From: DASRHG01 sp035650655
GTDB lineage: Bacteria > Desulfobacterota > Binatia > DP-6
DNA: 64,000 nucleotides
Assembly: GCA_035650655.1 (NCBI GenBank)
Contig: DASRHG010000169.1
Location: forward strand, 1 to 64,000
Reading direction: 5' to 3'
How positions within the stretch are numbered: the first letter of the stretch is position 1; each line of letters starts with the position of its first letter. Below are positions 43,616-51,659 of this stretch, one piece after another. The notes beneath the pieces were generated by a model. That model saw only the letters and a list, made by a program, of their open reading frames with translations. It had not been told where the DNA came from and did no database searches. A program made the translations under genes and the position numbers.

Positions 43616-45165
43616 CACGTCGCGTCGAGCTGCGCGCGGAGGTCGCGACGGAGGATCTTCCCCATCGGGTTCTTCGGCAGCTCCGGGAGGAAGCGGATGA
43701 TCTCGGGCTTCTTGAAGCTCGCGAGCCGCTCGCGGCAGAACTCCCCGAGCGCCTCGGCGGCGAGCCGCTCACCGTCGCGGAGCACGACGAAGGCCGCCAC
43801 GCGCTGCCCCCACTCGATGTCCGGCACGCCGACGACGGCCGCCTCCTCGACCGCGGGATGCGACTGGAGCACCGCCTCGACCTCCGCCGGGGCGATGTTC
43901 TCGCCGCCGCGGATGATCATGTCGTCCTTGCGCCCCGCGATGTAGACGTACCCGTCGTCGTCCACCCAGCCCATGTCGCGCGTCGGCAGCCAACCATCGC
44001 CGACGAGCGGCGATTCCCGGCTGCCCGCGTAGCCCTTCATCACTCGCGGCGTGCGGACGTGGATCTCGCCGACCTGGCCGGGGGGAAGCGGACGGTCGTC
44101 GTCGTCGACGATGCGGATCTCGACGTCCGGAAGCGGACGACCGAGCGACGCGAGGCGACGCATCCGCCGCTCGACCTCGGCGGGCGTGCCCTCGAGCCGG
44201 TGATCCTCGGGGCCGAGCACGGTGAGCGTCGACGTCGTCTCCGTCTGCCCGAACGCGTTCACGAAGCCCACCGTCTTCGGGAAGCGCTCGATCGCGCGCC
44301 GGATGACCGGGAACGGCATCGCGGCGCCGCCGTAGGAGAGGATCTCGAGACTCGAGAGATCGCGGCGCTCGAGGTCCGGCTGGTCGAGGAGCTGCTTCAG
44401 CATGGTGGGCACCACGAAGGCGTGGCTGACCCGCTCGCGCTCGACGAGGTCCAGCCAGGCGCGCGGCTCGAACTGCGGCATGAGGACGAGGCGACGTCCC
44501 GTCCAGAGCGTCGTCATCATGTTGGTCGCGCCCGCGATGTGGTAGAGCGGCACGCAGAGGAGCGCGGCACCGCGCGGCGTGCCGTCCGCGAGCTCGACGT
44601 TGGCAGTCACGTACGCGGTGAAGTCGTGGAACGTGAGCAGCACGCCCTTCGGCAGCGCCGTCGTGCCGCTCGTGTACATGAGGATCGTCGTCGCCTGGTC
44701 GTCGACGTCGGCTTCGTCCTCGTGCTCTCCCGCGCCGGCAAGGAGCGCCTCGTAGCCGGGGTGGGCACCCGCCGGCCCGTCGAAGCCGATGACGGTCGCG
44801 AGCCCACCGAGTGCAGGCCGGAGCGCCTCGACGTGCTCCAGGTAGCGGTGCCCGACGAAGAGGACGCTCGCTTCGCTCGTCGTCAGCATGTGCGCGAGCT
44901 CCGGTCGCTTCGCGCGGTAGTTGAGCGGGATGAAGACCCCGCCGAGCGTCGCCGTCGCGTAATACGCTTCGAGGTAGCGGTGAGAATTCGTGTCGAGGGC
45001 GGCGACGCGCGTCCCGGCGCCGACGCCGAGCCGGGCGAGCGCCCCGGCCAGCCGCCGCACGCGTGCGAGCGTCTCGGCGTACGTGAACCGGTCGCTGCCC
45101 GAAACGACGGCTTCCTGCTCGGGGGCGATGCTTGCCGGGATCGAGAGGAAGCCGGCCGTGTTCAT
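43615..45165 (-). CDS. Long-chain-type acyl-CoA ligase (AMP-forming)
   Basis: 516 residues of the ANL superfamily. The AMP motif is TILMYTSGTTALPKGVL, the NAFGQTETT core follows, and the C-terminal YIAGRKDDMIIRGGENIAP and PKNPMGKILRRDLR (with the catalytic lysine) are intact. It activates a carboxylic acid to its CoA thioester. Medium or long acyl, aromatic or alicyclic acids are all possible. It overlaps crotonase genes on both sides (ATGA, TGA/ATG), so they form a single pathway unit. Confidence 0.92.
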   Translation of the reverse strand: MNTAGFLSIPASIAPEQEAVVSGSDRFTYAETLARVRRLAGALARLGVGAGTRVAALDTNSHRYLEAYYATATLGGVFIPLNYRAKRPELAHMLTTSEASVLFVGHRYLEHVEALRPALGGLATVIGFDGPAGAHPGYEALLAGAGEHEDEADVDDQATTILMYTSGTTALPKGVLLTFHDFTAYVTANVELADGTPRGAALLCVPLYHIAGATNMMTTLWTGRRLVLMPQFEPRAWLDLVERERVSHAFVVPTMLKQLLDQPDLERRDLSSLEILSYGGAAMPFPVIRRAIERFPKTVGFVNAFGQTETTSTLTVLGPEDHRLEGTPAEVERRMRRLASLGRPLPDVEIRIVDDDDRPLPPGQVGEIHVRTPRVMKGYAGSRESPLVGDGWLPTRDMGWVDDDGYVYIAGRKDDMIIRGGENIAPAEVEAVLQSHPAVEEAAVVGVPDIEWGQRVAAFVVLRDGERLAAEALGEFCRERLASFKKPEIIRFLPELPKNPMGKILRRDLRAQLDAT

Positions 45166-45884
45166 CGGCGGCTTTCTAGCCCGAGCGCGAGCCGCCGCTC
45201 AAGGCCGACGGCCGCTTCGAAGGCCATGTCGTGCCCGGCTCGGACGGCCCGCCGCGCCGCGACGACGAGCGCGGGATCCAACGCCGCGAGCCGGCGCGCG
45301 ACCGTGAACGCGGCCGCCTCGAGGCCCGCGGCCGGCACGACACGGTTCACGATCCCGGCGGCGTGCGCCGCGGGCGCGTCCAACACCCGCCCCGTCAGCA
45401 CGGCGTCGAGCGCGACACTCGCGCCCGCGCGGCGCGCGAGGGTCTGCGTGCCGCCGACGCCCGGGATCGCCCCGAGCCCGGTCTCGGGCAGGACGAAGCG
45501 CGCGTCGTCCGCGGCGATGCAGAGGTCGCAGAGCATCGCCATCTCCATCCCGCTGCCCGCCGCCCACCCGTGGACGGCCGCAACGGTCGCCCCCCGGAGC
45601 GCGAGGAGCCGGCCCCATACGTCGCGCCGCCAGCGGACGGCGCGCGCGGCGAGCGGCGACGGCGCGCTGCCGAACTCCCGCAGGTCACCGCCGCTCGAGA
45701 ACGCGCGACCCCGGCCGCGCAGGACGAGGGCGCGAACGTCCGGATCCTCGTCGGCGGCGCCGAGGACCGCGTACAGGTCGTCGCGCATCGCGACGTCGTA
45801 CGCGTTAAGGACCTCGGGGCGGTCGAGCGTCACGACCGCGACTCGCCCGCGCTTCTCGTAGCGCAGGGTCGCGAAGGGCCTCAC
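45162..45884 (-). CDS. Enoyl-CoA hydratase/isomerase family protein
   Basis: 240 residues, crotonase fold. VAVVTLDRPEVLNAYD, RAFSSGGDLREFG (oxyanion hole) and LPETGLGAIPGVGGTQTLAR are seen. Both catalytic glutamate positions are represented (the second by the ETGLGAIPG region). It is likely a true enoyl-CoA hydratase. It starts 7 bp after the upstream desulforedoxin gene and its stop overlaps the ligase start by 4 bp. Confidence 0.9.
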   Translation of the reverse strand: MRPFATLRYEKRGRVAVVTLDRPEVLNAYDVAMRDDLYAVLGAADEDPDVRALVLRGRGRAFSSGGDLREFGSAPSPLAARAVRWRRDVWGRLLALRGATVAAVHGWAAGSGMEMAMLCDLCIAADDARFVLPETGLGAIPGVGGTQTLARRAGASVALDAVLTGRVLDAPAAHAAGIVNRVVPAAGLEAAAFTVARRLAALDPALVVAARRAVRAGHDMAFEAAVGLERRLALGLESRR

Positions 45885-45891
45885 ATCGGGC

Positions 45892-46035
45892 TCAGTCGGA
45901 CGACGGGAGCGGCTTCGCTTCCTTGAGCTTCATCTCGTGCCCGCAGCAGGTGACGGCGCCGCCGCCCGCCTTGTTGCAGAGGATCTCCGTGCCGCACGTG
46001 TCGCAGAGGTAGCGCTTGCCGAGTTGAGTCGCCAT
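45892..46035 (-). CDS. Desulforedoxin with C-terminal extension (47 residues)
   Basis: A 47-codon gene from ATG 46035 that begins MATQLGKRYLCDTCG and later VTCCGHEMKL. Cysteines 11, 14, 30 and 31 match the four iron ligands of desulforedoxin. Cys20 is extra. An eight-residue acidic/Pro tail follows the domain. It lies 42 bp after the ygfZ-like stop and 7 bp before the crotonase gene, all on one strand. With the copy at 42675 it brackets the ligase/crotonase genes. Confidence 0.85.
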   Translation of the reverse strand: MATQLGKRYLCDTCGTEILCNKAGGGAVTCCGHEMKLKEAKPLPSSD

Positions 46036-46077
46036 GGCCGGCTGCTACCAGAAAGCGCCGGCACGGGGAAGGCAGCG

Positions 46078-47130
46078 TCACGCGAGCGGCCAGGCCGTGA
46101 CGGTCGCGACCGCCGTCGCGCTCCCGTCCCGGACCTCGAGCGTCGTCCCGACGCTCCAGTGCTCCCGCCGGACGAAGCCGAGGGCGGCGTCGCGGCCGAG
46201 CGCGAACGCGCGGCCGACGGACGTCACGTGCCCCGCCTCTCTCCCCTCGTACACGAGGGGCACGCCGCGCCGGGGCCGCGGCCCGTCGAGGAGCAGGCCG
46301 ACGAGCCGGCGGTTCACGTGTCCGCGCGCCGTCCCGCGCGCGACGACCTCCTGCCCGAGGTAGCAGCCCTTCCTCTCGCTGATCGCCTCCGCGACGGGGA
46401 CCTCGAGCGCGAGCGTCGAGCCGTCCATGTCGAGGCCGATCCGCGGCACGCCGACCTCGACGCGCCGTCCTTCGAGGGCCTCCATCCCGCACGGACGCGC
46501 GCCCGCCGCGACGAGCGCGTCCCACACGGCGGCGGCACGCGTCGCAGGGACGTGGAGCACGAAGCCGGGCCCGCGCACCTCGCTCACCCGGACCGCGCGC
46601 ACGGCGACGCCCGCGACGTCGATCTCGACGTGCGCGAAGGGCTCGAGCGCCGGGGCGGCGGTCCCGCCGAGCACCGTCTCCGCCCCGGGCCCCTCGAGCC
46701 CGAGCAGGGCCGTCGGCTCGACGGGGGGCACGAGCTCGATCTCGTCCGCGACGACGAGCTTCTCGAGCGCACCGACGAACGCGTCGCGGACACGGACGTC
46801 GACGTCGAGGAGGAGCGCGTCGGCGAGCGCCGCGACACGCACGTCGGCGACGACGCGTCCCTGGATCGTGAGCAGGAGCGCGGGGCAGCCCTGCCCGGCG
46901 GCGAGGCCCGCCAGGTCGTTCGTGAGCATGCCCTGGAGGAACGTGACGCGATCCGCACCGACGGCGCGCACCAGGGTGCGAAACCCGAGATCCACGATCG
47001 CGGCTCCCGCGCGGAGTGCCCGGTACTCCGCGGCGGCGTCGCCGTAGTGGGCGGGCAGCCGCACGCCGCGGTCTTCCATCTCCGCGACGCCGCGCGCCGG
47101 CGCGTGGTCATGCAGTGCCGTCTGCACCAT
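46078..47130 (-). CDS. ygfZ: YgfZ/GcvT-domain folate-binding protein
   Basis: 350 residues from ATG 47130. The signature KGCYLGQEVVARG is the YgfZ motif with its reactive cysteine. The N-terminal aminomethyltransferase-like fold carries FLQGMLTNDLAGLAAG. YgfZ uses tetrahydrofolate to help assemble or repair iron-sulfur clusters, unlike GcvT of glycine cleavage. Its place beside desulforedoxin genes fits a role in iron-cysteine protein upkeep. It is divergent from the BadI/MenB-like gene. Confidence 0.9.
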   Translation of the reverse strand: MVQTALHDHAPARGVAEMEDRGVRLPAHYGDAAAEYRALRAGAAIVDLGFRTLVRAVGADRVTFLQGMLTNDLAGLAAGQGCPALLLTIQGRVVADVRVAALADALLLDVDVRVRDAFVGALEKLVVADEIELVPPVEPTALLGLEGPGAETVLGGTAAPALEPFAHVEIDVAGVAVRAVRVSEVRGPGFVLHVPATRAAAVWDALVAAGARPCGMEALEGRRVEVGVPRIGLDMDGSTLALEVPVAEAISERKGCYLGQEVVARGTARGHVNRRLVGLLLDGPRPRRGVPLVYEGREAGHVTSVGRAFALGRDAALGFVRREHWSVGTTLEVRDGSATAVATVTAWPLA

Positions 47131-47196
47131 GCGCGGAGCTATGCCCACCGGTCTCGGCCTTGACAAGGCGGGCACCGGCGGAGGAGGTGCGGGCGT

Positions 47197-47979
47197 ATGG
47201 GCTACCAGGACATCCTCTACGAGACGCGCGACGGCGTCGCCTGGATCACGATCAACCGCCCCGAGGTGCGGAACGCGTTCCGCGCGGAGACCGTGGACGA
47301 GATGATCGCCGCGTTCCGTGCGGCCTGGCACGACGACACGGTCGGCGTCGTCGTTCTCACGGGCGCGGGGGACAAGGCGTTCTCGGCCGGCGGGGACCAG
47401 CGCGCCCGGACGACGAAGGGCTACAGCGGCGGCGGCGGCATCGGGCTCGACGTGCACGGACTCCACGGGATCATCCGCGCGATCCCGAAGCCCGTCATCG
47501 CGATGGTGAACGGCTTCGCGATCGGCGGCGGCAACGTCCTTCACGTGCTCTGCGACCTCACGATCGCCGCCGACACTGCGGTCTTCGGCCAGGTCGGCCC
47601 CCGCGTCGGCAGCGTGGATCCGGGGTTCGGCACCGCGTACCTCGCGCGCCTGGTCGGCGAGAAGAAGGCGCGCGAGATCTGGTACCTCTGCCGCCGGTAC
47701 ACGGCGGAGCAGGCGCTCGCCATGGGGCTCGTGAACGCGGTCGTCCCGGCCGCCGAGCTGCGCGCCGAGACCGAACGGTGGTGCCGCGAGATCCTGGAGA
47801 AGAGCCCGACGGCGTTGAAGCTCGCGAAGCAGTCGTTCAACGCCGACACGGAGCACATCGCCGGCCTCACCGAGCTCGGCTTCGCGGCGCTCGAGCTCTA
47901 CTACCAGACCGACGAGGCGCTCGAAGGGCGGAACGCGTTCCTCGAAAAGCGGCCGCCCCGGTTCCGGCCGACGCGCTGA
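47197..47979 (+). CDS. BadI/MenB-like crotonase
   Basis: 260 residues. The phrases SAGGDQRARTTKGY, GGGNVLHVLCDLTIAADTAV and FGQVGPRVGSVDPGFGTAYL belong to the MenB/BadI subgroup. MenB makes 1,4-dihydroxy-2-naphthoyl-CoA; BadI is a ring-opening 2-ketocyclohexanecarboxyl-CoA hydrolase. GSVDPG, EKKAREIWY and the ending LYYQTDEALEGRNAF point slightly to BadI. No other men genes are in the window, and a CoA ligase and two crotonases are close by on the other strand. BadI-like use in alicyclic or aromatic acid breakdown is therefore favoured but unproven. Confidence 0.85.
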   Translation: MGYQDILYETRDGVAWITINRPEVRNAFRAETVDEMIAAFRAAWHDDTVGVVVLTGAGDKAFSAGGDQRARTTKGYSGGGGIGLDVHGLHGIIRAIPKPVIAMVNGFAIGGGNVLHVLCDLTIAADTAVFGQVGPRVGSVDPGFGTAYLARLVGEKKAREIWYLCRRYTAEQALAMGLVNAVVPAAELRAETERWCREILEKSPTALKLAKQSFNADTEHIAGLTELGFAALELYYQTDEALEGRNAFLEKRPPRFRPTR

Positions 47980-48009
47980 GGCGCGGGCCGCGCGCCCGCT
48001 GCCGTGCGA

Positions 48010-48315
48010 TCAGACGGCGACGAACACGTCGTCGCCTTCGACCTTCACGTCGAAGCGTTCGACGCGGTCGCCGTCGTCCATCGTGTTGATGCCCGTGACG
48101 ACGTCGTACTGCCAGCCGTGCCACGGGCACGTGACCACCGTCCCGTCGAGCTCGCCCTCGGCGAGCGGCCCCCCGCGGTGGAGACACGTATTGTCGATGG
48201 CGTGGAACGTGCCCGCCACGTTGAAGATCGCGATCTGCCGGCCGTTCACCTCGACGCACCTCCCCGTGCCGGGCTGCACGTCGCCGACGGAGGCGACCCT
48301 GACGAAATTCGGCAT
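48010..48315 (-). CDS. Rieske [2Fe-2S] ferredoxin
   Basis: 101 residues. The two half-motifs CLHRGGPL (Cys44, His46) and CPWHGWQY (Cys63, His66) give the 2Cys/2His cluster ligands. The size and lack of any catalytic domain suggest a stand-alone electron carrier of the type used by ring-hydroxylating or nitrite reductase systems. The partner oxygenase is not visible. It converges with the BadI/MenB-like gene. Confidence 0.93.
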   Translation of the reverse strand: MPNFVRVASVGDVQPGTGRCVEVNGRQIAIFNVAGTFHAIDNTCLHRGGPLAEGELDGTVVTCPWHGWQYDVVTGINTMDDGDRVERFDVKVEGDDVFVAV

Positions 48316-48347
48316 GCGCGGGCTTCTAGAACGCGCTTCCGGGAGCG

Positions 48348-49058
48348 TCAAGCGAGCGCAGCCGCTATCGCCGGCACGTCGCTCAAGCGTGCGAGCCAGG
48401 CCCGGACCTCGGGCACGTCGTCGAGGAGGCGCGCTTCCGCGTACCGCTCCATCCACGTGAGCTGCGCGAAGGTGGCGATGTCCGCGAGCGTCGGAGCACG
48501 GCCGAGGAGATACGGCTTTCCCGCGAGGAGCGCCTCGAGCGTCGCGAGGTTCTCGCGCATGCGCGTCTCGAGCACCGGCAGCGACGCGGCGGTGTACCCC
48601 CACACGCGGTAGCGCTTCGCGACGAGCCGGAAGAGCCGGCGCGCGACGAACGGCCGGAGGACGCCCGCTTCCAGCTCCGTCACGGTGTTCGCGCGGGCCG
48701 CGTCACGGTTCGCCGGATTCAGCCACTTGAACGCCGCGACCAAAAAGTAGAGCGCCTCGTCGGCCCACTCCTCGACGAGGGCCGCGTACGCCCGCGCGGC
48801 GGGGTCGATCGGGATCAGCGCCGGCCGCGGGTAGCGCGTCTCGAGGTACCGCGCGATCGCGCTCGAGTCCGGGACCACGTCGCTCCCGTGCACGAGGACC
48901 GGCACCTTGCCGAGCGGATCGAGGCGCAGGAGCTCCCGGCGGCGCCTCACGGTGACCGTGACGCGCCGAAACGGCACCTCCTTCACCTGGAGGCAGATCC
49001 GCGCCTTCAGGCAGAAGGGCGAATCGCTGTGGTCGTAGAGGAGGACCTCGTCCAGCAT
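48348..49058 (-). CDS. Glutathione S-transferase family protein
   Basis: 236 residues. The N-terminal thioredoxin-fold domain has YDHSDSPFCLKARICL, then GKVPVLVHGSDVVPDSSAIARYLE as the glutathione-binding cis-Pro and Ser segment. The all-helical C-terminal domain ends in PEVRAWLARLSDVPAI. It may conjugate or reduce small molecules; the substrate is unknown. It is 8 bp after the DGQHR gene on the same strand. Confidence 0.9.
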   Translation of the reverse strand: MLDEVLLYDHSDSPFCLKARICLQVKEVPFRRVTVTVRRRRELLRLDPLGKVPVLVHGSDVVPDSSAIARYLETRYPRPALIPIDPAARAYAALVEEWADEALYFLVAAFKWLNPANRDAARANTVTELEAGVLRPFVARRLFRLVAKRYRVWGYTAASLPVLETRMRENLATLEALLAGKPYLLGRAPTLADIATFAQLTWMERYAEARLLDDVPEVRAWLARLSDVPAIAAALA

Positions 49059-49066
49059 GCGCGGCG

Positions 49067-50212
49067 TCAGCCGCGCAGCGCGGCGCGAAGCTCGCGGGCG
49101 AGCATCTCGACGGTGCCGCGCGTCCCGCCGGCCTGCTTCTGACGCCACTCGCCCTCCGTCTCGAAGCGAGTGTCGCCGAGGAGGTCGCCCCACGGACGAA
49201 TCGCGTGTCCGATCGCGCGCGCCTCCATCGGATCGCCGCCCTCCTTGCGGACGGCCGCGAGGACGTCGGGGACGACGCGGAGGAACGCGCGAAGCGCCAA
49301 CCCGGTCTTGATGCTGTACTTCCGGCCCGCCCACGCGCGCGGAAAGACCTGGGCGATCTGCTTGAAGTAGTTGAGGAAGAACCGCTGCGCGCTCTCCCGG
49401 AACCGTTCCGCCTGCCGGCCGCCGAGCGCGTCGAGCGCCGTGAAGACGCCCTTCAGCTCCTCGGCGAGCGGAGCCTGCGCGACGCGGCCGCGACCGACGC
49501 CGAAGAGCTTGATCTCGCCCTTCAGGGGGGAGTCCGCGTGCTCGTTGAGTGCGCGGATGATGTCGTGGCTCGCCGCGAGCTCCTGGTCGGGGTAGAGGCG
49601 GCGCCCCGCCAGGCTGATCAGGTGCGAGGGATTGAGCTTCGTGTGCTTCGCGTTGATGGTGACGAAGAGCTCGACGACCTGGTCCGGCGAGAGCCGGTCG
49701 AAGACGACTGCCGGCACCTGTACGTCCTCCGCCTGCCCCGCGGCGATCAGCTGATGGAGCGCGAGAAGACGGTGCTGCCCGTCGAGCGCGCGCAGCACGC
49801 CCTCCTCGGCGGGGATCTGGAGCACGCCGAGGACGCGATGCGACGACGTCGGCGTGAACTCGAGCCGGCGGTCCGCGACGAGGAGGACCGCGCCCGGGAT
49901 GGCGGGCAGGTTCCCCGTGTCGGCGCACTGGCTGTAGTATTCGACGAGATCGGCGATCTTCCTGCGTATGACGGGGCGCTGGTACGCCTCCGCACTCGCC
50001 GCAATCCGCTTTTCGAGGAGCTCCCAGTTGATCGTCGGGCCCCGCGCCTTCGTCTTGCGCCTGGTGGCGGGCGGTGGGCCGCCGTCGTGCGCCCCGGTGT
50101 CGTAGGAGAGCACCTCGAAACGGACGAGGCGGTCGACGTCGCGCGCGCCGAGGATCGCCTGGTAGAGCGGGACCCCGAACTGGTGGAGTCGCATGGCGGG
50201 GACGGTGATCAT
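49067..50212 (-). CDS. DGQHR-domain (DndB-like) protein
   Basis: 381 residues from ATG 50212 (GGAG 5 bp upstream); a second ATG is 18 bp in. It carries LRALDGQHRLLALHQLI and VVELFVTINAKHTKLNPS, the two hallmark motifs of the DGQHR/DndB family. That family is related to the ParB/sulfiredoxin fold. DndB controls DNA phosphorothioation gene clusters, and DGQHR proteins also occur in other DNA-modification and defence loci. Here no dnd or dpd genes are seen. An rmuC gene follows upstream on the same strand, so a DNA-related role is likely. Confidence 0.85.
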   Translation of the reverse strand: MITVPAMRLHQFGVPLYQAILGARDVDRLVRFEVLSYDTGAHDGGPPPATRRKTKARGPTINWELLEKRIAASAEAYQRPVIRRKIADLVEYYSQCADTGNLPAIPGAVLLVADRRLEFTPTSSHRVLGVLQIPAEEGVLRALDGQHRLLALHQLIAAGQAEDVQVPAVVFDRLSPDQVVELFVTINAKHTKLNPSHLISLAGRRLYPDQELAASHDIIRALNEHADSPLKGEIKLFGVGRGRVAQAPLAEELKGVFTALDALGGRQAERFRESAQRFFLNYFKQIAQVFPRAWAGRKYSIKTGLALRAFLRVVPDVLAAVRKEGGDPMEARAIGHAIRPWGDLLGDTRFETEGEWRQKQAGGTRGTVEMLARELRAALRG

Positions 50213-50261
50213 GCGCTCCTCCCACAGCACACGGGGCTTTCGTCCGTCAAACGAACGCGCC

Positions 50262-51347
50262 TCATTGCGCGCGGAGGAGCGGTTCCTGTGCAGCCCCGGG
50301 GTCCTCCTCCCCGCCCGCGATCGCGGCGAGCTTCAATCCCAGGCGATCGAGGCGCCGGTCGACGCCGGCGTGCGCCTGTGCGGCGTTCGTCAGGTGCTTG
50401 CCGAGCACGCGGAAGTCTTCGCGGCAGCGCGCGAGGTCCCCCGTCAACCGGGCGAGCTGTCCCATCACCTCGCGGGCGCGGTCCTCGATCCGGAGCCCCC
50501 GGAGTCCGAGCGCGATGGCCTGGAGGTACGCGTAGAGCGAGTTCGGCGACACCGGGATGACCTTCCGCTCGAGCGCGTACGCGGCGATGCTCCGGTCCCC
50601 CCCGAGCCCTTCATCGCGGATGATGGTCTCGTAGTAGACGTTCTCCGCGGGGATGTACATGAGCGCGAAGTCGTACGTGTTCTCGTCCGGCAGGATGTAC
50701 TTGAGCGCGACTTCGTCGACGTGCTTGCGCACGCGCGCGACGAAGGCCTTCCGGCAGCGCGCGCGCTCGTCCTCGTCGGACGCCTCGAGCAGGCGGCGGA
50801 AGTCCTCGAGGGGAAACTTCGCGTCGATCGGGACGAGGGCGTCGCCGAGCCTGACGGCCGCATCGACCCGCTCCCCGCTCCGAAAACCGTGCTGGAGCGT
50901 GAAGTGCGACGGAGGCAGCACCTGCCCCAGGAGGTCGCCGAGGAGCAGCTCGCCGAGCCCGCCGCGCAGCTTCGGGGCGCGGAGGATGTCGTGGAGCGTG
51001 GCGACGTCGCGTCCCACCTCGTAGACCTTGCGCGTCGCCTCGGACAGCTCCCCGAGGCCGCGCTGCACTTCCCCGACGACGCGCGCCGTGTTGTCGAGCC
51101 GCTCGCCGACGGTCTCCTGCGTCCGCTGCACGACGTCGAGGCTCTCGCGCAGACGCGTGTTCAGCTGGCCGGTGAGATCAGCGAGCGCGGCGCCGAGCTG
51201 CCCGCGGAGCGCCTCCAGCTGCTGTTGGAGGAGGCCGAGCGCCGGCGTGTCGTCGCGTCGGGCCGCGAGGCCGCGCGCCTGCCACGCGAGGAGGAGCGCG
51301 GCGCCGGCCGCCACGATCGCCGCCGCGAGCGCGAGTTCCGCTGCCAT
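50262..51347 (-). CDS. rmuC: DNA recombination protein RmuC
   Basis: 361 residues. An N-terminal hydrophobic segment (ELALAAAIVAAGAALLLAW) precedes a coiled coil. The RmuC nuclease-like core begins at about residue 130 with LRGGLGELLLGDLLGQVLPP and FTLQHGFRSGERVDAAVRL. VPIDAKFPLEDFRRLLEA holds conserved Asp/Lys of the PD-(D/E)XK-like fold. It limits inverted-repeat rearrangement in E. coli. Confidence 0.93.
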   Translation of the reverse strand: MAAELALAAAIVAAGAALLLAWQARGLAARRDDTPALGLLQQQLEALRGQLGAALADLTGQLNTRLRESLDVVQRTQETVGERLDNTARVVGEVQRGLGELSEATRKVYEVGRDVATLHDILRAPKLRGGLGELLLGDLLGQVLPPSHFTLQHGFRSGERVDAAVRLGDALVPIDAKFPLEDFRRLLEASDEDERARCRKAFVARVRKHVDEVALKYILPDENTYDFALMYIPAENVYYETIIRDEGLGGDRSIAAYALERKVIPVSPNSLYAYLQAIALGLRGLRIEDRAREVMGQLARLTGDLARCREDFRVLGKHLTNAAQAHAGVDRRLDRLGLKLAAIAGGEEDPGAAQEPLLRAQ

Positions 51348-51377
51348 CCGCCCCTCCTCTCCCCCCGGCGCACGTGG

Positions 51378-51590
51378 CTACCCGAGGGTGTCCGCGTATG
51401 CTTCCAGCTCTTCGAGCTTCCGGAGCCGCGACAGCCGGACCGGCCGCTCGTGCGCCGGCGCGACCGCGAGCCCCGCGCGCGCCACCGTCACCGATTCGGC
51501 GAGGATCGCCCGACAGCGGTCGTGCAGCGCGCGCGACACGCGGCGGCGTCGCATCCGCACGATCTCCTCGAATGCGATGAGCTCACCCAC
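51378..51590 (-). CDS. Small basic protein of unknown function
   Basis: 70 residues, Arg-rich and helical (GELIAFEEIVRMRRRRVS, then LRKLEELEAYADTL). It starts at ATG 51590 and ends 31 bp before rmuC on the same strand. It may be cotranscribed with rmuC. No family is recognised, and coding status is moderately sure from its regular helix pattern. Confidence 0.5.
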   Translation of the reverse strand: MGELIAFEEIVRMRRRRVSRALHDRCRAILAESVTVARAGLAVAPAHERPVRLSRLRKLEELEAYADTLG

Positions 51591-51659
51591 GCTGGTCGGG
51601 CGACCCTACCACCGGCCCGACCAAGCGGCAACGACGGGGGGCCAACGCGGGAGCGACTT

